64,000 bases of DNA, taken from the NCBI GenBank assembly GCA_937894065.1, contig CALCST010000031.1, positions 1 to 64,000 on the forward strand, given 5' to 3'. This document shows, one piece after another, positions 45,829 through 53,391 of this stretch (its first letter is position 1; every line of letters begins with the position of its first letter). A program made the translations under genes and the position numbers. This stretch comes from an uncultured Parabacteroides sp. (GTDB lineage Bacteria; Bacteroidota; Bacteroidia; Bacteroidales; Tannerellaceae). A model generated the notes under the pieces. That model ran no database searches, was not told the origin of the DNA, and worked only from the letters and a program-made list of their open reading frames with translations.

Positions 45829-45951
45829 AATAAATTCAGAGAAAGTATATTCGGATACTAGTATAGTTTATTTCTGTTTTCAAATATTTTCGTTTTATTT
45901 GCTATTGGAAGGACATTTAATAAAGATAAGAAAGAAACGAAACCCCTATAA

Positions 45952-46028
45952 ACAATTAAAGGCTGTCTCACGACAACCCCTAATCAAACTTTGTTAACCT
46001 TAAATCTAATACTATTATGAAAAAACCA
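45952..46028 (-). ncRNA. Candidate small RNA with own promoter and terminator
   Basis: On the minus strand a good promoter (CTTG, 20 bases, TACTTTTG; 46034-46065) is followed by about 75 transcribed bases without a start codon and an adequate frame. It starts with ACCGTGGTTTTTTCATAATA and ends in the hairpin GGTTGTC-GTGA-GACAGCC (45961-45978), followed by TTTAATTGTTT. I recall similar sequences from other Bacteroidales intergenic regions, without being able to search. It could also be a leader of the M16 gene. Confidence 0.55.
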
Positions 46029-46033
46029 CGGTG

Positions 46034-46065
46034 CAAAAGTATAGCTAATGCAAGCATTTGTCAAG
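46034..46065 (-). promoter_or_regulatory. Promoter of the candidate small RNA
   Basis: Minus strand: CTTG at 46062-46065, a 20-base spacer and TACTTTTG at 46034-46041. Confidence 0.6.
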
Positions 46066-46202
46066 TGTTTTTGCGCTAATAAATATTAAACGTCGGATAA
46101 TAAATGCAAAATATAGCTTTTAGTAATATTTTTCCGTAGATTTGAACCTGAAAACTTAATCACTCACGAATTATCATCAATAAAATCCATATAAATAAAA
46201 AC

Positions 46203-48263
46203 ATGAAACACAATTTTAAATCAATTCTTACGGTGAGCCTTGCCGCCATCGCTTTATCGTCCTGTGACAATTCCAATCCTCCAGCTCCGATTATGCCGGT
46301 TCCTACACCGGAACAGGTTGAATGGCATAAAATGGAAACTTATGCTTTTGTGCATTTCGGACTAAACACATTCAACGATTTGGAATGGGGATATGGAAAT
46401 ACTCCTGCATCTACATTCAACCCTGTCGAATTAGACTGTGAGCAATGGGTCAGAACTATTAAGGCTGCAGGTCTTAAAGGTGTTATCCTTACTGCAAAAC
46501 ATCACGATGGTTTCTGTCTTTGGCCAACAAAAACAACAGAATACAGCGTAAAGAATTCTCCCTGGAAAAACGGAAAAGGAGACATGGTAAGAGATCTGTC
46601 TGATGCTTGTAAGAAATACGGACTTAAGTTTGGTTTGTATTTGTCGCCTTGGGACAGAAATAATGCCAACTATGGAACTGATGCTTATGTAGAAACTTAT
46701 CATGCGCAAATAAATGAACTTATCAGCAACTATGGTCCGCTATTTGAATTCTGGTTCGACGGTGCAAATGGTGGAGATGGCTGGTATGGCGGTACAAACG
46801 AAAAACGCTCAATCAACGCCAAAACTTATTACAACTACGAACGTGCCAAAGATTCAATCAAGGCAAAGCATCCGAATGCTATGATTTTTGGAGGAACTGT
46901 TCCTGATATCAGATGGATTGGTAATGAAGATGGTTGGTCAGGAGATACACAATGGAGTATCTATGCACCAGAACCAATGATGAAAAACTATAACCACAGT
47001 ATGTGGGGAGACGAAAACCAGAAACAATGGTTAGGCGGAGAATGTGACGTTTCTATCCGTCCGGGATGGTTCTATCATGAAAGAGAAGATCATCAGGTTA
47101 AATCTCTTGCTACGATGGTTGATTTGTATTACAGAAGCGTTGGACATAATGCAAACTTCCTTCTCAACTTCCCTGTTGCTTTGACTGGAAAGATTCCTGC
47201 TTCTGACTCAATTCGTGCCGTTGAATGGTACAAGACTATTCAGGAAGATTTCAAAACTAATCTTCTTAAAGGTGCATATGTGGAATCAAGCAGCCGCCGT
47301 GGACAGAATTTCAGCGCAAACAATACAACAGACGGAAACTGGGACAGCTATTGGGCAACAGAAGATGGCGTGAACACCGGAAGCCTTACTTTCACTTTGC
47401 CTTCAGAAACTAACGTCAACAGACTTTTGTTGCAGGAATATATTCCATTAGGACAGCGTGTACGCAAATTCGATATTGAGTATGAAAACAATGGTATGTG
47501 GCAGCCGGTAGAATCTGTTGACTCTACTACTACTGTCGGCTACAAACGTATCGTGCGTTTCCAAACTGTAAAAGCAAAGAAGTTACGTGTTAATTTCCGT
47601 GACGCAAGAGGTCCGCTATGCATAAATAATGTAGAAGCTTATCTTGCTCCGGCTTTGATTACAGAACCTGTTATTACACGCGATGAGAATAATATGGTAA
47701 GCATAAAATCCGGTGATGCAAATGCTATTATTTATTACACTACTGATGGCTCTGAACCAAAAAAAGAATCAAATGTATATAATGGCAACATTGAGTTCTC
47801 CAAAAAAGGAACAATAAAAGCTATTGCTTATGACAAGACTTTCGACAAATATAGTCCAATAAGCTTTAAGGAATTCGATATTCCTTCAACAGCATATACT
47901 TTGGTATATCCTGAATCAAAAGAGCCTAAAAACTTATTTGATGGAAATGGACGTACATGCGTAATTATGCCTGAGAAAAAACAGGAAATAACAATTTCGC
48001 TAGATAAAGCATATAAATTGAAAGGATTCCGCTATACTCCGGATCAGAACAGATTTTCCGGTGGACATATTTCAAAATATCAGCTGTATGTTGACGGCAA
48101 GCTCGTTTCTTCCGGCGAATTCTCAAATATAAAGGCTAATCCAATAGAACAGGAAATCTTGTTTGCTCCGGTAAACGGTAAGGAAATCAGATTTGTGAAT
48201 GTTCGTTCTGTTGACGATGTTCCACAAGTTTCAATCGGTGAATTTTCAGTAATAACAGAATAA
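46203..48263 (+). CDS. Alpha-L-fucosidase, glycoside hydrolase family 29, with accessory domains
   Basis: A 686-aa surface or periplasmic lipoprotein (lipobox ALSSC, Cys20). The GH29 barrel spans about residues 30-345: MFVHFG-like EWHKMETYAFVHFGLNTF, LTAKHHDGFCLWP (His pair), GLYLSPWDRN, and the nucleophile Asp in FEFWFDGANGG. It is followed by an F5/8 type C (discoidin, CBM32-like) domain at about 350-480, a chitobiase C-terminal-like segment (IIYYTTDGSEPKKESNVY, about 490-560) and a second discoidin-like domain to the end. It cleaves fucose from glycans such as mucin or milk oligosaccharides. A TAGATTTG -7 box (46137-46144) precedes it. Confidence 0.92.
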   Translation: MKHNFKSILTVSLAAIALSSCDNSNPPAPIMPVPTPEQVEWHKMETYAFVHFGLNTFNDLEWGYGNTPASTFNPVELDCEQWVRTIKAAGLKGVILTAKHHDGFCLWPTKTTEYSVKNSPWKNGKGDMVRDLSDACKKYGLKFGLYLSPWDRNNANYGTDAYVETYHAQINELISNYGPLFEFWFDGANGGDGWYGGTNEKRSINAKTYYNYERAKDSIKAKHPNAMIFGGTVPDIRWIGNEDGWSGDTQWSIYAPEPMMKNYNHSMWGDENQKQWLGGECDVSIRPGWFYHEREDHQVKSLATMVDLYYRSVGHNANFLLNFPVALTGKIPASDSIRAVEWYKTIQEDFKTNLLKGAYVESSSRRGQNFSANNTTDGNWDSYWATEDGVNTGSLTFTLPSETNVNRLLLQEYIPLGQRVRKFDIEYENNGMWQPVESVDSTTTVGYKRIVRFQTVKAKKLRVNFRDARGPLCINNVEAYLAPALITEPVITRDENNMVSIKSGDANAIIYYTTDGSEPKKESNVYNGNIEFSKKGTIKAIAYDKTFDKYSPISFKEFDIPSTAYTLVYPESKEPKNLFDGNGRTCVIMPEKKQEITISLDKAYKLKGFRYTPDQNRFSGGHISKYQLYVDGKLVSSGEFSNIKANPIEQEILFAPVNGKEIRFVNVRSVDDVPQVSIGEFSVITE

Positions 48264-48273
48264 AACAAAAAAC

Positions 48274-48304
48274 CCCGAAGTTCAGAACTTCGGGGTAATT
48301 TTTT
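48274..48304 (+). terminator. Terminator of the GH29 gene
   Basis: CCCCGAAGTT pairs with AACTTCGGGG around a three-base loop, followed by a T run that touches the left attachment repeat. Confidence 0.92.
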
Positions 48305-48349
48305 GTGGTCCCACTTGGGCTTGAACCAAGGACTCCCTGATTATGAGTC
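48305..48349. repeat. attL: 45-bp direct repeat (tRNA 3' fragment)
   Basis: Identical to 54128-54172. It carries the tRNA sequence from within the 5' anticodon stem to the discriminator base, without the first 30 bases, so it is not a functional tRNA gene. Confidence 0.93.
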
Positions 48350-48463
48350 TTATAAAATATATTATCATAAATTACCAACAATAGCATATTATGCTATATA
48401 TCAATTATTTATACAAAATATAATTACAATAAATTATCGTCTATTAACCTCAATAATCTTAAA

Positions 48464-48486
48464 TTGTTAGTACAATTGTTAGTACA
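48464..48486. promoter_or_regulatory. Left arm-type site, tandem GTTAGTACA
   Basis: Two direct copies of TTGTTAGTACA, 11 bases apart, followed by the integrase promoter. The same pair occurs at 54056-54077 near the right end. Paired repeats at both ends of an integrating element are typical of integrase arm-binding sites; binding is inferred. Confidence 0.65.
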
Positions 48487-48501
48487 TACCAATAAATTCA
48501 C

Positions 48502-48509
48502 TAAATTTG
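48502..48509 (+). promoter_or_regulatory. Bacteroidota -7 box of the integrase gene
   Basis: TAAATTTG 24 bases upstream of the ATG at 48533; it supports this start over an in-frame ATG at 48464. Confidence 0.55.
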
Positions 48510-48532
48510 TTCGATATATAAACACAAGCAAA

Positions 48533-49813
48533 ATGAAAACAAAGGCCTCTGCAAATCTAATATTTGATCCTGTCTCCAAGGCAGACAAAAGGGTATTGAA
48601 ATTACAAGTCACATTCAACCGAAAGAGCGATCGGAAAAGCTTGGGTGGAAGTGTTAAAATTTCAAAAGAAGATTATCAAAAGCGTAATAAGGCATACAAA
48701 GAAGCCGTTGAAGAGATCAGACCCAAACTTCAAAAAGCCCAAAACATCATAGACGAGCTAGGCGAAAACTTCACTTGGAAACTATTCCGTTCAGCATGGA
48801 AAGAAGAAGCATGGGGCAGAAAGAAAATATCAGGGAAATACACCAATAGAACCATCAGGGAGTTATATGAAGAATATTTCAATAACGAAAATAAAAAATT
48901 TAGCCCAAATACTAAGAATATATATTACATCTTATTGCAATGGATTGAACAGTTCAAACACAATACTAAATTGTACGATATAACAGTGGATTTTTTACAG
49001 GAATTAGCCAAGTACATCAAAGAACAAAGTTTTCAGCGCAGAAATAAAGAAACCAAAGACACCACTATTGCCATATATATGAGAGGATTAAGAGCTGTAT
49101 ATAACTTTGCAATTGATAAGGGTTACATTGATAAAGCAAAATATCCATTCGGGAAAAACAAATATAAACTCGCCTGCAAAAAGAGCGCAAATATCGCTCT
49201 GACAGAAGACGAGTTTCAACTTTTCATTAATGCCACCCCTAAAAATTACAAGGAAAAACTTGGTTACAACTTTTTCTTTCTCTCTTACGCTCTTGATGGG
49301 CTAAATCTTGCAGATATTATAAGAATTAAAAACAGGGACATCACAACGGACAATAAGCTAATCGTCGGAAGATGGAAAATTCGTAATACATTTATCGAAG
49401 AAGAAATACAAGAAAAACAATTGATGGATATTGCTCTTTACATCTTAAAAGAATATGGTACAATAGATCCATCCCAGCCCAACAAATATGTCCTTAGATT
49501 CTTGGATGGCGTTGAGGATGAGGATATAGAGCAACAAGACATTAAGAAAAAAAACCTCAACAAAAACATAAATAAAGGTATCAAAAGTATTTGTGAAAGA
49601 ATAGGGATAAAGCCGTTCAGCCTCTATTCAGCAAGACACACCTATGCTACACATGGTATCAATAACGGAATACCTATAGAAATCATGAGTAGAAATCTAT
49701 TACATACAAATATTATAACGACACAAGGCTACATAGACAGCATATCGAATAGCAACCAAATTAAAAATAATGAACTAAAAGAGAAAAAATTACAATCGTT
49801 CAAAAAGCTATAG
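48533..49813 (+). CDS. Tyrosine recombinase (integrase)
   Basis: A 426-aa phage-integrase-like enzyme that should insert and excise the element at the tRNA gene. Order: N-terminal arm-binding region, SAM-like core-binding domain (about residues 110-210), catalytic domain. Box II reads SLYSARHTYATHG (Arg present), then LLHTNIITTQGYID with His and the nucleophile Tyr. The usual first catalytic Arg is not seen in YALDGLNLADI, as also reported for IntDOT. The ATG at 48533 lies 24 bases after a TAAATTTG box, so the longer frame from 48464 is rejected. It is next to attL. Confidence 0.92.
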   Translation: MKTKASANLIFDPVSKADKRVLKLQVTFNRKSDRKSLGGSVKISKEDYQKRNKAYKEAVEEIRPKLQKAQNIIDELGENFTWKLFRSAWKEEAWGRKKISGKYTNRTIRELYEEYFNNENKKFSPNTKNIYYILLQWIEQFKHNTKLYDITVDFLQELAKYIKEQSFQRRNKETKDTTIAIYMRGLRAVYNFAIDKGYIDKAKYPFGKNKYKLACKKSANIALTEDEFQLFINATPKNYKEKLGYNFFFLSYALDGLNLADIIRIKNRDITTDNKLIVGRWKIRNTFIEEEIQEKQLMDIALYILKEYGTIDPSQPNKYVLRFLDGVEDEDIEQQDIKKKNLNKNINKGIKSICERIGIKPFSLYSARHTYATHGINNGIPIEIMSRNLLHTNIITTQGYIDSISNSNQIKNNELKEKKLQSFKKL

Positions 49814-49826
49814 AACTGAATGGAAT

Positions 49827-49944
49827 GTATTCAACTTTTACATGTATTCAAATAAATCTATATACGTTATTGAATACAATTATATTTCGTATTCAAATTA
49901 ATCTTTGATTTATTTGAATACTTAAAAGAAAATATTTACCTTTG
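49827..49944 (+). promoter_or_regulatory. Cluster of five GTATTCAA half-sites and serine recombinase promoter
   Basis: GTATTCAA occurs at 49827, 49844 and 49889, and its inverse TTGAATAC at 49870 and 49914. GTATTCAAATA (49844) and TATTTGAATAC (49911) form a perfect inverted pair. The promoter -33 TTTG (49913-49916) lies inside the last site; the -7 box is TACCTTTG (49937-49944), 20 bases on. This resembles an autoregulated recombinase promoter with recombination or repressor sites. Confidence 0.7.
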
Positions 49945-49988
49945 TTTCAGTAAATAAAGGATTTAATAACTAAATAATACACCAGTCT

Positions 49989-50618
49989 ATGAAAGCAGTT
50001 ATATACGCTCGCGTTAGTTCAATATCTGACAGACAAAATACAGAAAGACAAATTGAGGATTTGAAGGCTTATGCTTCTGCTAATTGTTATAAAGTAGAGA
50101 AAGTATTTTCTGAAAAAATTAGTGGCGCAAAAAAGAATGCAGAGCGTGAAGTGCTTTTGGCCTGTTTGGACTATGCTAAACAGAATGGAATTGATATAAT
50201 TTTGGTGAGTGAGTTAAGTCGGTTCGGTCGTGCAATATGGGAAGTGCTCGAAACGGTGAAGTATTGTGTAGATAATTCTATAAACGTATTCTTTCAGAAA
50301 GAAGGATTACAGATTTTGAACGAGAAAGGAGAAGTTATGCCAACGATGGCAATTTATATAAGTTGTCTTGGATTTGCCGCTGAAATGGAAAGAAAAAACA
50401 TAGCATTTCGTCTTAATTCAGGTCGTGAATTGGCTAAACAAAAAGGCATAAAGATGGGACGCAAAAAAGGAAGTACAAAAGGTAAAGAACAAAAAGCAGA
50501 AGAATATAAACAAGTAATTAGAGAGCTTAAAAAAGGCACAAGCATACGCAAAACTGCTAAACTCCACGACGTATCTGTTAGCACAGTTCAACGGATTAAA
50601 GCTGAATTTAATCTGTAA
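49989..50618 (+). CDS. Serine recombinase (resolvase/invertase type)
   Basis: A 209-aa DNA recombinase. The N-terminal catalytic domain starts AVIYARVSS with nucleophile Ser10, followed by the ELSRFGR block with the catalytic Arg residues. A long helix leads to a C-terminal helix-turn-helix (IRKTAKLHDVSVSTVQRIKAEF). It is the short resolvase/invertase form, not the large integrase form. It could resolve multimers of an excised circle or invert DNA elsewhere in the host. It is preceded by a five-copy GTATTCAA cluster and ends at a bidirectional terminator. Confidence 0.92.
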   Translation: MKAVIYARVSSISDRQNTERQIEDLKAYASANCYKVEKVFSEKISGAKKNAEREVLLACLDYAKQNGIDIILVSELSRFGRAIWEVLETVKYCVDNSINVFFQKEGLQILNEKGEVMPTMAIYISCLGFAAEMERKNIAFRLNSGRELAKQKGIKMGRKKGSTKGKEQKAEEYKQVIRELKKGTSIRKTAKLHDVSVSTVQRIKAEFNL

Positions 50619-50626
50619 ATTAATAT

Positions 50627-50662
50627 AATATCCATCATTATGTTATTAATGATGGATATTAT
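50627..50662. terminator. Bidirectional terminator after serine recombinase and lipoprotein genes
   Basis: AATATCCATCATTA pairs with TAATGATGGATATT around a six-base loop. It separates two convergent genes. Confidence 0.87.
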
Positions 50663-50672
50663 TTATAATGGG

Positions 50673-51101
50673 TTATTGAACCCTCTTATATGTTTCCTGT
50701 AGTATACAATCTACTTGCTCCCATTCGTCATTAAAATAGAAGGCCTTTTGAGTTATTATTAGCGTATTATCGCTTATCTCTATAGAAGCCTTAAATGGTA
50801 TTGGTAGTATATCAGAAGTAATCTCTAAATTATTTCCACTCAATTTCCATTTACCTCCACCAATATCACTAACCCCACATGGACGATGGTCTGAATATGT
50901 TCCATCTGACTCAAACTCTACATAACCCTGAAATTCACATTCGTCATAATCTACAGCCATTTCATTTGGTGAAACTGATAGCAATTGCCACTTGCCAATA
51001 ATTGAATCATCTAATCCAGCGTCACCTTCGTCTTTACTACAACTAGTTAAACCTATAAACAAAGACAAAAACAAAAAAATAAAATTAGCTATTTTTCTCA
51101 T
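50673..51101 (-). CDS. Lipocalin-like lipoprotein of the integrated element
   Basis: A 142-aa lipoprotein: signal peptide with lipobox GLTSC (Cys21) and then a beta-rich chain. IIGKWQLLSVSPNE ... YVEFESDGTYSD ... GGGKWKLSGNNLEI is the layout of small lipocalin-like domains of Bacteroidota. It lies 16 bases downstream of the barrel gene and is read from the same promoter. It may be surface exposed. Roles such as surface exclusion, phage defence or host interaction are possible but nothing in the sequence decides. Confidence 0.72.
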   Translation of the reverse strand: MRKIANFIFLFLSLFIGLTSCSKDEGDAGLDDSIIGKWQLLSVSPNEMAVDYDECEFQGYVEFESDGTYSDHRPCGVSDIGGGKWKLSGNNLEITSDILPIPFKASIEISDNTLIITQKAFYFNDEWEQVDCILQETYKRVQ

Positions 51102-51117
51102 TATTATTTAATTTAGT

Positions 51118-51669
51118 TTAAAATATATATGCCACATTTACGCCTAAAACAAATTGATCAAAGTCCTTGACAAACTGATATTTAAGTTCAAAGCCAAGAT
51201 CTATATTATCTAATATAGGATATTGAATACCAGCACCAAGATTGCAACCGAATTTTGTCGCATTTCCCCCACCATCAACCTCCTCATCTATATATTCCTC
51301 ATAACCTGGTAGATCGCTATAATCTATATCGCCCATATCTACACCATCACCCATTGATCCTAACAGGGTAAAACCAAACAATGGATAAACCTTCAAGCCT
51401 TCTACACTTGTGATATCAAATAAATAGTGCCCATTTACATTCGCACTCCATAATCCTATGCCATCAGATTTAAAGAAATAGTCAAAACCTGGGGCGATAC
51501 GAATAGCGTCTGTGATGTTGTACTTAAATTCAGCTCCAAACTTAAAAGACTTGTGGAAGCTACCAGATCCATACCCTAAGTTAACACTAATTGCTTTCTC
51601 ATTTTTTGGGGCAGCCACCAAATTACAACAAACGACTAAACTCACGAATAAAAATACTAATTTTTTCAT
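51118..51669 (-). CDS. Outer-membrane beta-barrel protein carried by the element
   Basis: A 183-aa protein with a signal peptide (cleavage near LVAA) and a small barrel ending in VNVAYIF. It aligns along its length with the chromosomal barrel at 26818-27354: FKYNITDAIRIAPGFDYFFKSD, LKVYPLFGFTLLG, an acidic loop (DMGDIDYSDLPGYEEYIDEE) and NLGAGIQYPILDNIDLGFELKYQF. It starts the two-gene cargo operon. A role in changing the cell surface after integration, for instance superinfection exclusion as for Lom-like barrels, is inference. Confidence 0.8.
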   Translation of the reverse strand: MKKLVFLFVSLVVCCNLVAAPKNEKAISVNLGYGSGSFHKSFKFGAEFKYNITDAIRIAPGFDYFFKSDGIGLWSANVNGHYLFDITSVEGLKVYPLFGFTLLGSMGDGVDMGDIDYSDLPGYEEYIDEEVDGGGNATKFGCNLGAGIQYPILDNIDLGFELKYQFVKDFDQFVLGVNVAYIF

Positions 51670-51704
51670 AATGCAATATAATTTAGTTATTAATTAATGC
51701 TTTT

Positions 51705-51736
51705 GCAAAGGTAAAAAGCGTACATGTACGCTCAAA
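51705..51736 (-). promoter_or_regulatory. Operator-controlled promoter of the cargo operon
   Basis: On the minus strand TTTG (51733-51736), a 19-base spacer and TACCTTTG (51706-51713) form a consensus promoter. The perfect palindrome GCGTACATGTACGC (51718-51731) fills the spacer, so a bound repressor would block it. The Xre protein encoded divergently is the likely repressor. Confidence 0.78.
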
Positions 51737-51761
51737 GAATTTTAACAGAAATTTTTTCTTT

Positions 51762-51777
51762 GCCTAAATTATTAGGC
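51762..51777. promoter_or_regulatory. Inverted repeat at the xre start codon
   Basis: GCCTAA-N4-TTAGGC lies directly before the ATG of the Xre gene. It could be a second operator (autoregulation) or a hairpin affecting translation. Confidence 0.5.
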
Positions 51778-52026
51778 ATGAAAAAGTTAGAGGACTACAT
51801 AATTCAAAAAGTTAAACAGATGCGAATAGACAATAATCTATCTCAGCAAGAACTAGCAGACTATATCAATGTTAGTCAATCGTTTATTCGAGACTGCGAG
51901 AACCCCAAGAGACGGGCTAAATACAATATTAATCACCTCAACGAGCTAGCTAAAGTCTTCAAATGTTCGTTTTCGGATTTCTTTCCTGACCGTCCCTTTG
52001 AGGACAATAGCAACATATCTCAATAG
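51778..52026 (+). CDS. Xre-family transcription regulator
   Basis: An 82-aa DNA-binding protein. The helix-turn-helix is SQQELADYINVSQSFIRDCE in residues 23-42, with hydrophobic KYNINHLNELAKVFKCSF after it. It looks like a small lambda-Cro/CI-type repressor and sits divergently from the cargo operon, with two palindromes in between (51718-51731, 51762-51777). The ATG at 51778 is chosen because upstream ATG 51724 lies within the palindrome. It probably controls both the cargo promoter and its own transcription. Confidence 0.87.
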   Translation: MKKLEDYIIQKVKQMRIDNNLSQQELADYINVSQSFIRDCENPKRRAKYNINHLNELAKVFKCSFSDFFPDRPFEDNSNISQ

Positions 52027-52275
52027 ATGAGATAATAATATATACTCAGACACGCATAGTACTCATCTATGCGCTAGATGGCAAACCCATATTTAACACA
52101 TATAGCTCTGTTAATCAGAACCTTGCACTCGAACTCTAACTAATTACCGCCCTATTGTAAGTATACAACACGGTTAGCTTTTCAGATTTTATATTGTAGA
52201 ACATAAAAAATAACTTTAAACTATACTTTTCTTTCATACTATACCGTATATTTATATATAAAAATAAAATATAAT
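52027..52275. other. Non-coding gap between xre and the replication genes
   Basis: 249 bases. It carries the hairpin CGCATAG-TACTCAT-CTATGCG (about 52050-52070). No promoter consensus or frame is clear. Being directly upstream of the replication genes, it is a candidate location for an origin. Confidence 0.5.
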
Positions 52276-52482
52276 ATGAAAAGAATTGTAAGAAACTTAA
52301 GTCCGACGACAAAAGAAAAAATCAGCAACTCAATGAGGAACAGGGCTAAGAGTGAAGAGACACGTAAGAAGATTAGCGACGGCATGAAAAAGTACTGGTC
52401 AACTATCCCTACAGCGAATCCAGAGGCTATAAAGGATAATAAAGAAAAAAATAATCCGAACACAAAAATTCCAACTCTATGA
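52276..52482 (+). CDS. Small NUMOD3-like DNA-binding protein
   Basis: A 68-aa basic protein. LSPTTKEKISNSM and AKSEETRKKISDGM repeat a pattern (S-x-x-T-x-x-K-I-S) close to the NUMOD3 DNA-binding motif of homing endonucleases, but no nuclease domain follows. Its stop codon overlaps the ATG of the replication gene (ATGA), so the two are coupled. A role in recognising the replication or nicking site of the element is an inference from this coupling. Confidence 0.6.
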   Translation: MKRIVRNLSPTTKEKISNSMRNRAKSEETRKKISDGMKKYWSTIPTANPEAIKDNKEKNNPNTKIPTL

Positions 52483-53354
52483 TAAGACCATATTATGAGA
52501 TCGGCGTAGACAAGCTAACACTATGTTACAACATCTCCACGGATTCGATCCTTCATGATATTGAAGAAGAAGACACATATCTAGACTTGGGAGATATTAA
52601 GCTAAAACGGATAGAAAGCGGGCATTTCAAGAACTCATTTTTGATTTTATCATTATGGGACGCACCAAATGGAGAGGGTCTAACATGGCAAACATTTGGA
52701 ACATTAAAATATAACCGATACACGGATAAAGAAGAGAAATCTACTCTAGGATGGATATATTTCGAAAATCATACACTCTATAAACAGGTCTATCCACATG
52801 TTAGCTCAGTGATCTACGGAGAATACATTTCTGACCTACTTGGTTTAGAACTGAGAAATATAACCGAAATTGAGATATACTTTGACACGAGCACTAATGC
52901 ACCCAAAGCCATCAAACGAATTATTAGAAATAAAAACATTGATACCATTCTCAACGGAAAAGTCCTTCCGCGAAAAGATAATCACCCTACAATAGGGTAT
53001 TACCACACGGGGAACTTAGACCGATATACGGATTTATCCCTGTATATAAAGCAAGCCGACAAAGATGGCTTTACGCTGAAAGCCTACGACAAGCAAAAAG
53101 AAATTAAAGAAAATAGCCATAAGGACTATATATTGAAATGGCATAAAAGGAACTCAAACCAACCTCTATATCGTATGGAATTAAACCTAAGACATCATCA
53201 TCTCAAAGATTATATAAGTATAAACCACATAGTGCTATCTCATAATCTATTCACAATTAGAGAGTTTTTATTTGAATGTTTTTTGTATTTCACATATAGG
53301 TTAATCAGATTCAGAGAGGCAGGTACAACTCACTCCATCCTTGAAGCCATTTAG
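52479..53354 (+). CDS. Replication initiation protein, Rep_trans-like (rolling circle)
   Basis: A 291-aa protein resembling replication initiation factors of rolling-circle plasmids, filamentous phages and the Tn916 group. The N-terminal GVDKLTLCYNIS is typical. The C-terminal core reads GFTLKAYDKQKEIKEN (Tyr-x-Lys block), then LYRMELNLRHHHLKDYI. A catalytic Tyr cannot be fixed with certainty. It suggests that the excised element replicates as a circle. A stable hairpin follows its stop codon (53365-53391). It is coupled to the NUMOD3-like gene by 4 bases. Confidence 0.72.
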   Translation: MIRPYYEIGVDKLTLCYNISTDSILHDIEEEDTYLDLGDIKLKRIESGHFKNSFLILSLWDAPNGEGLTWQTFGTLKYNRYTDKEEKSTLGWIYFENHTLYKQVYPHVSSVIYGEYISDLLGLELRNITEIEIYFDTSTNAPKAIKRIIRNKNIDTILNGKVLPRKDNHPTIGYYHTGNLDRYTDLSLYIKQADKDGFTLKAYDKQKEIKENSHKDYILKWHKRNSNQPLYRMELNLRHHHLKDYISINHIVLSHNLFTIREFLFECFLYFTYRLIRFREAGTTHSILEAI

Positions 53355-53364
53355 ATACCTTTTT

Positions 53365-53391
53365 GAGGACCCCCTATAACAAGGGGGGCTC
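53365..53391. other. G/C-rich hairpin downstream of rep (possible origin or terminator)
   Basis: CCCCCT pairs with AGGGGG around the loop ATAACA, extended by GAG/CTC with a small bulge, in otherwise A/T-rich sequence. A T run appears only 15 bases downstream, so it is not a standard terminator. Confidence 0.55.

Larger units (their letters stand above)
45794..46202. other. Divergent intergenic region between M16 protease and GH29 gene
   Basis: Holds the M16 -7 box (45821-45828), the terminator hairpin and body of a candidate small RNA on the minus strand (45952-46028), its promoter (46034-46065) and a TAGATTTG -7 box for the GH29 gene at 46137-46144. A frame of 20 codons at 46018-46080 lies antisense over the small RNA start and is not called. 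Confidence 0.7.

Noticed and set aside
46018..46080. A 20-codon frame beginning MKKPRCKS
   Set aside because: Too short, no ribosome-binding context, and antisense to the promoter and start of the candidate small RNA.
48305..48349. Second tRNA gene at the left end of the element
   Set aside because: It has only the 3' part of the tRNA (no acceptor 5' strand or D arm) and is the attL repeat.
49989..50618. Serine recombinase as a phase-variation invertase for promoters in this window
   Set aside because: No inverted-repeat-bounded promoter segment with matching sites was found elsewhere in the window, so the idea is only noted.
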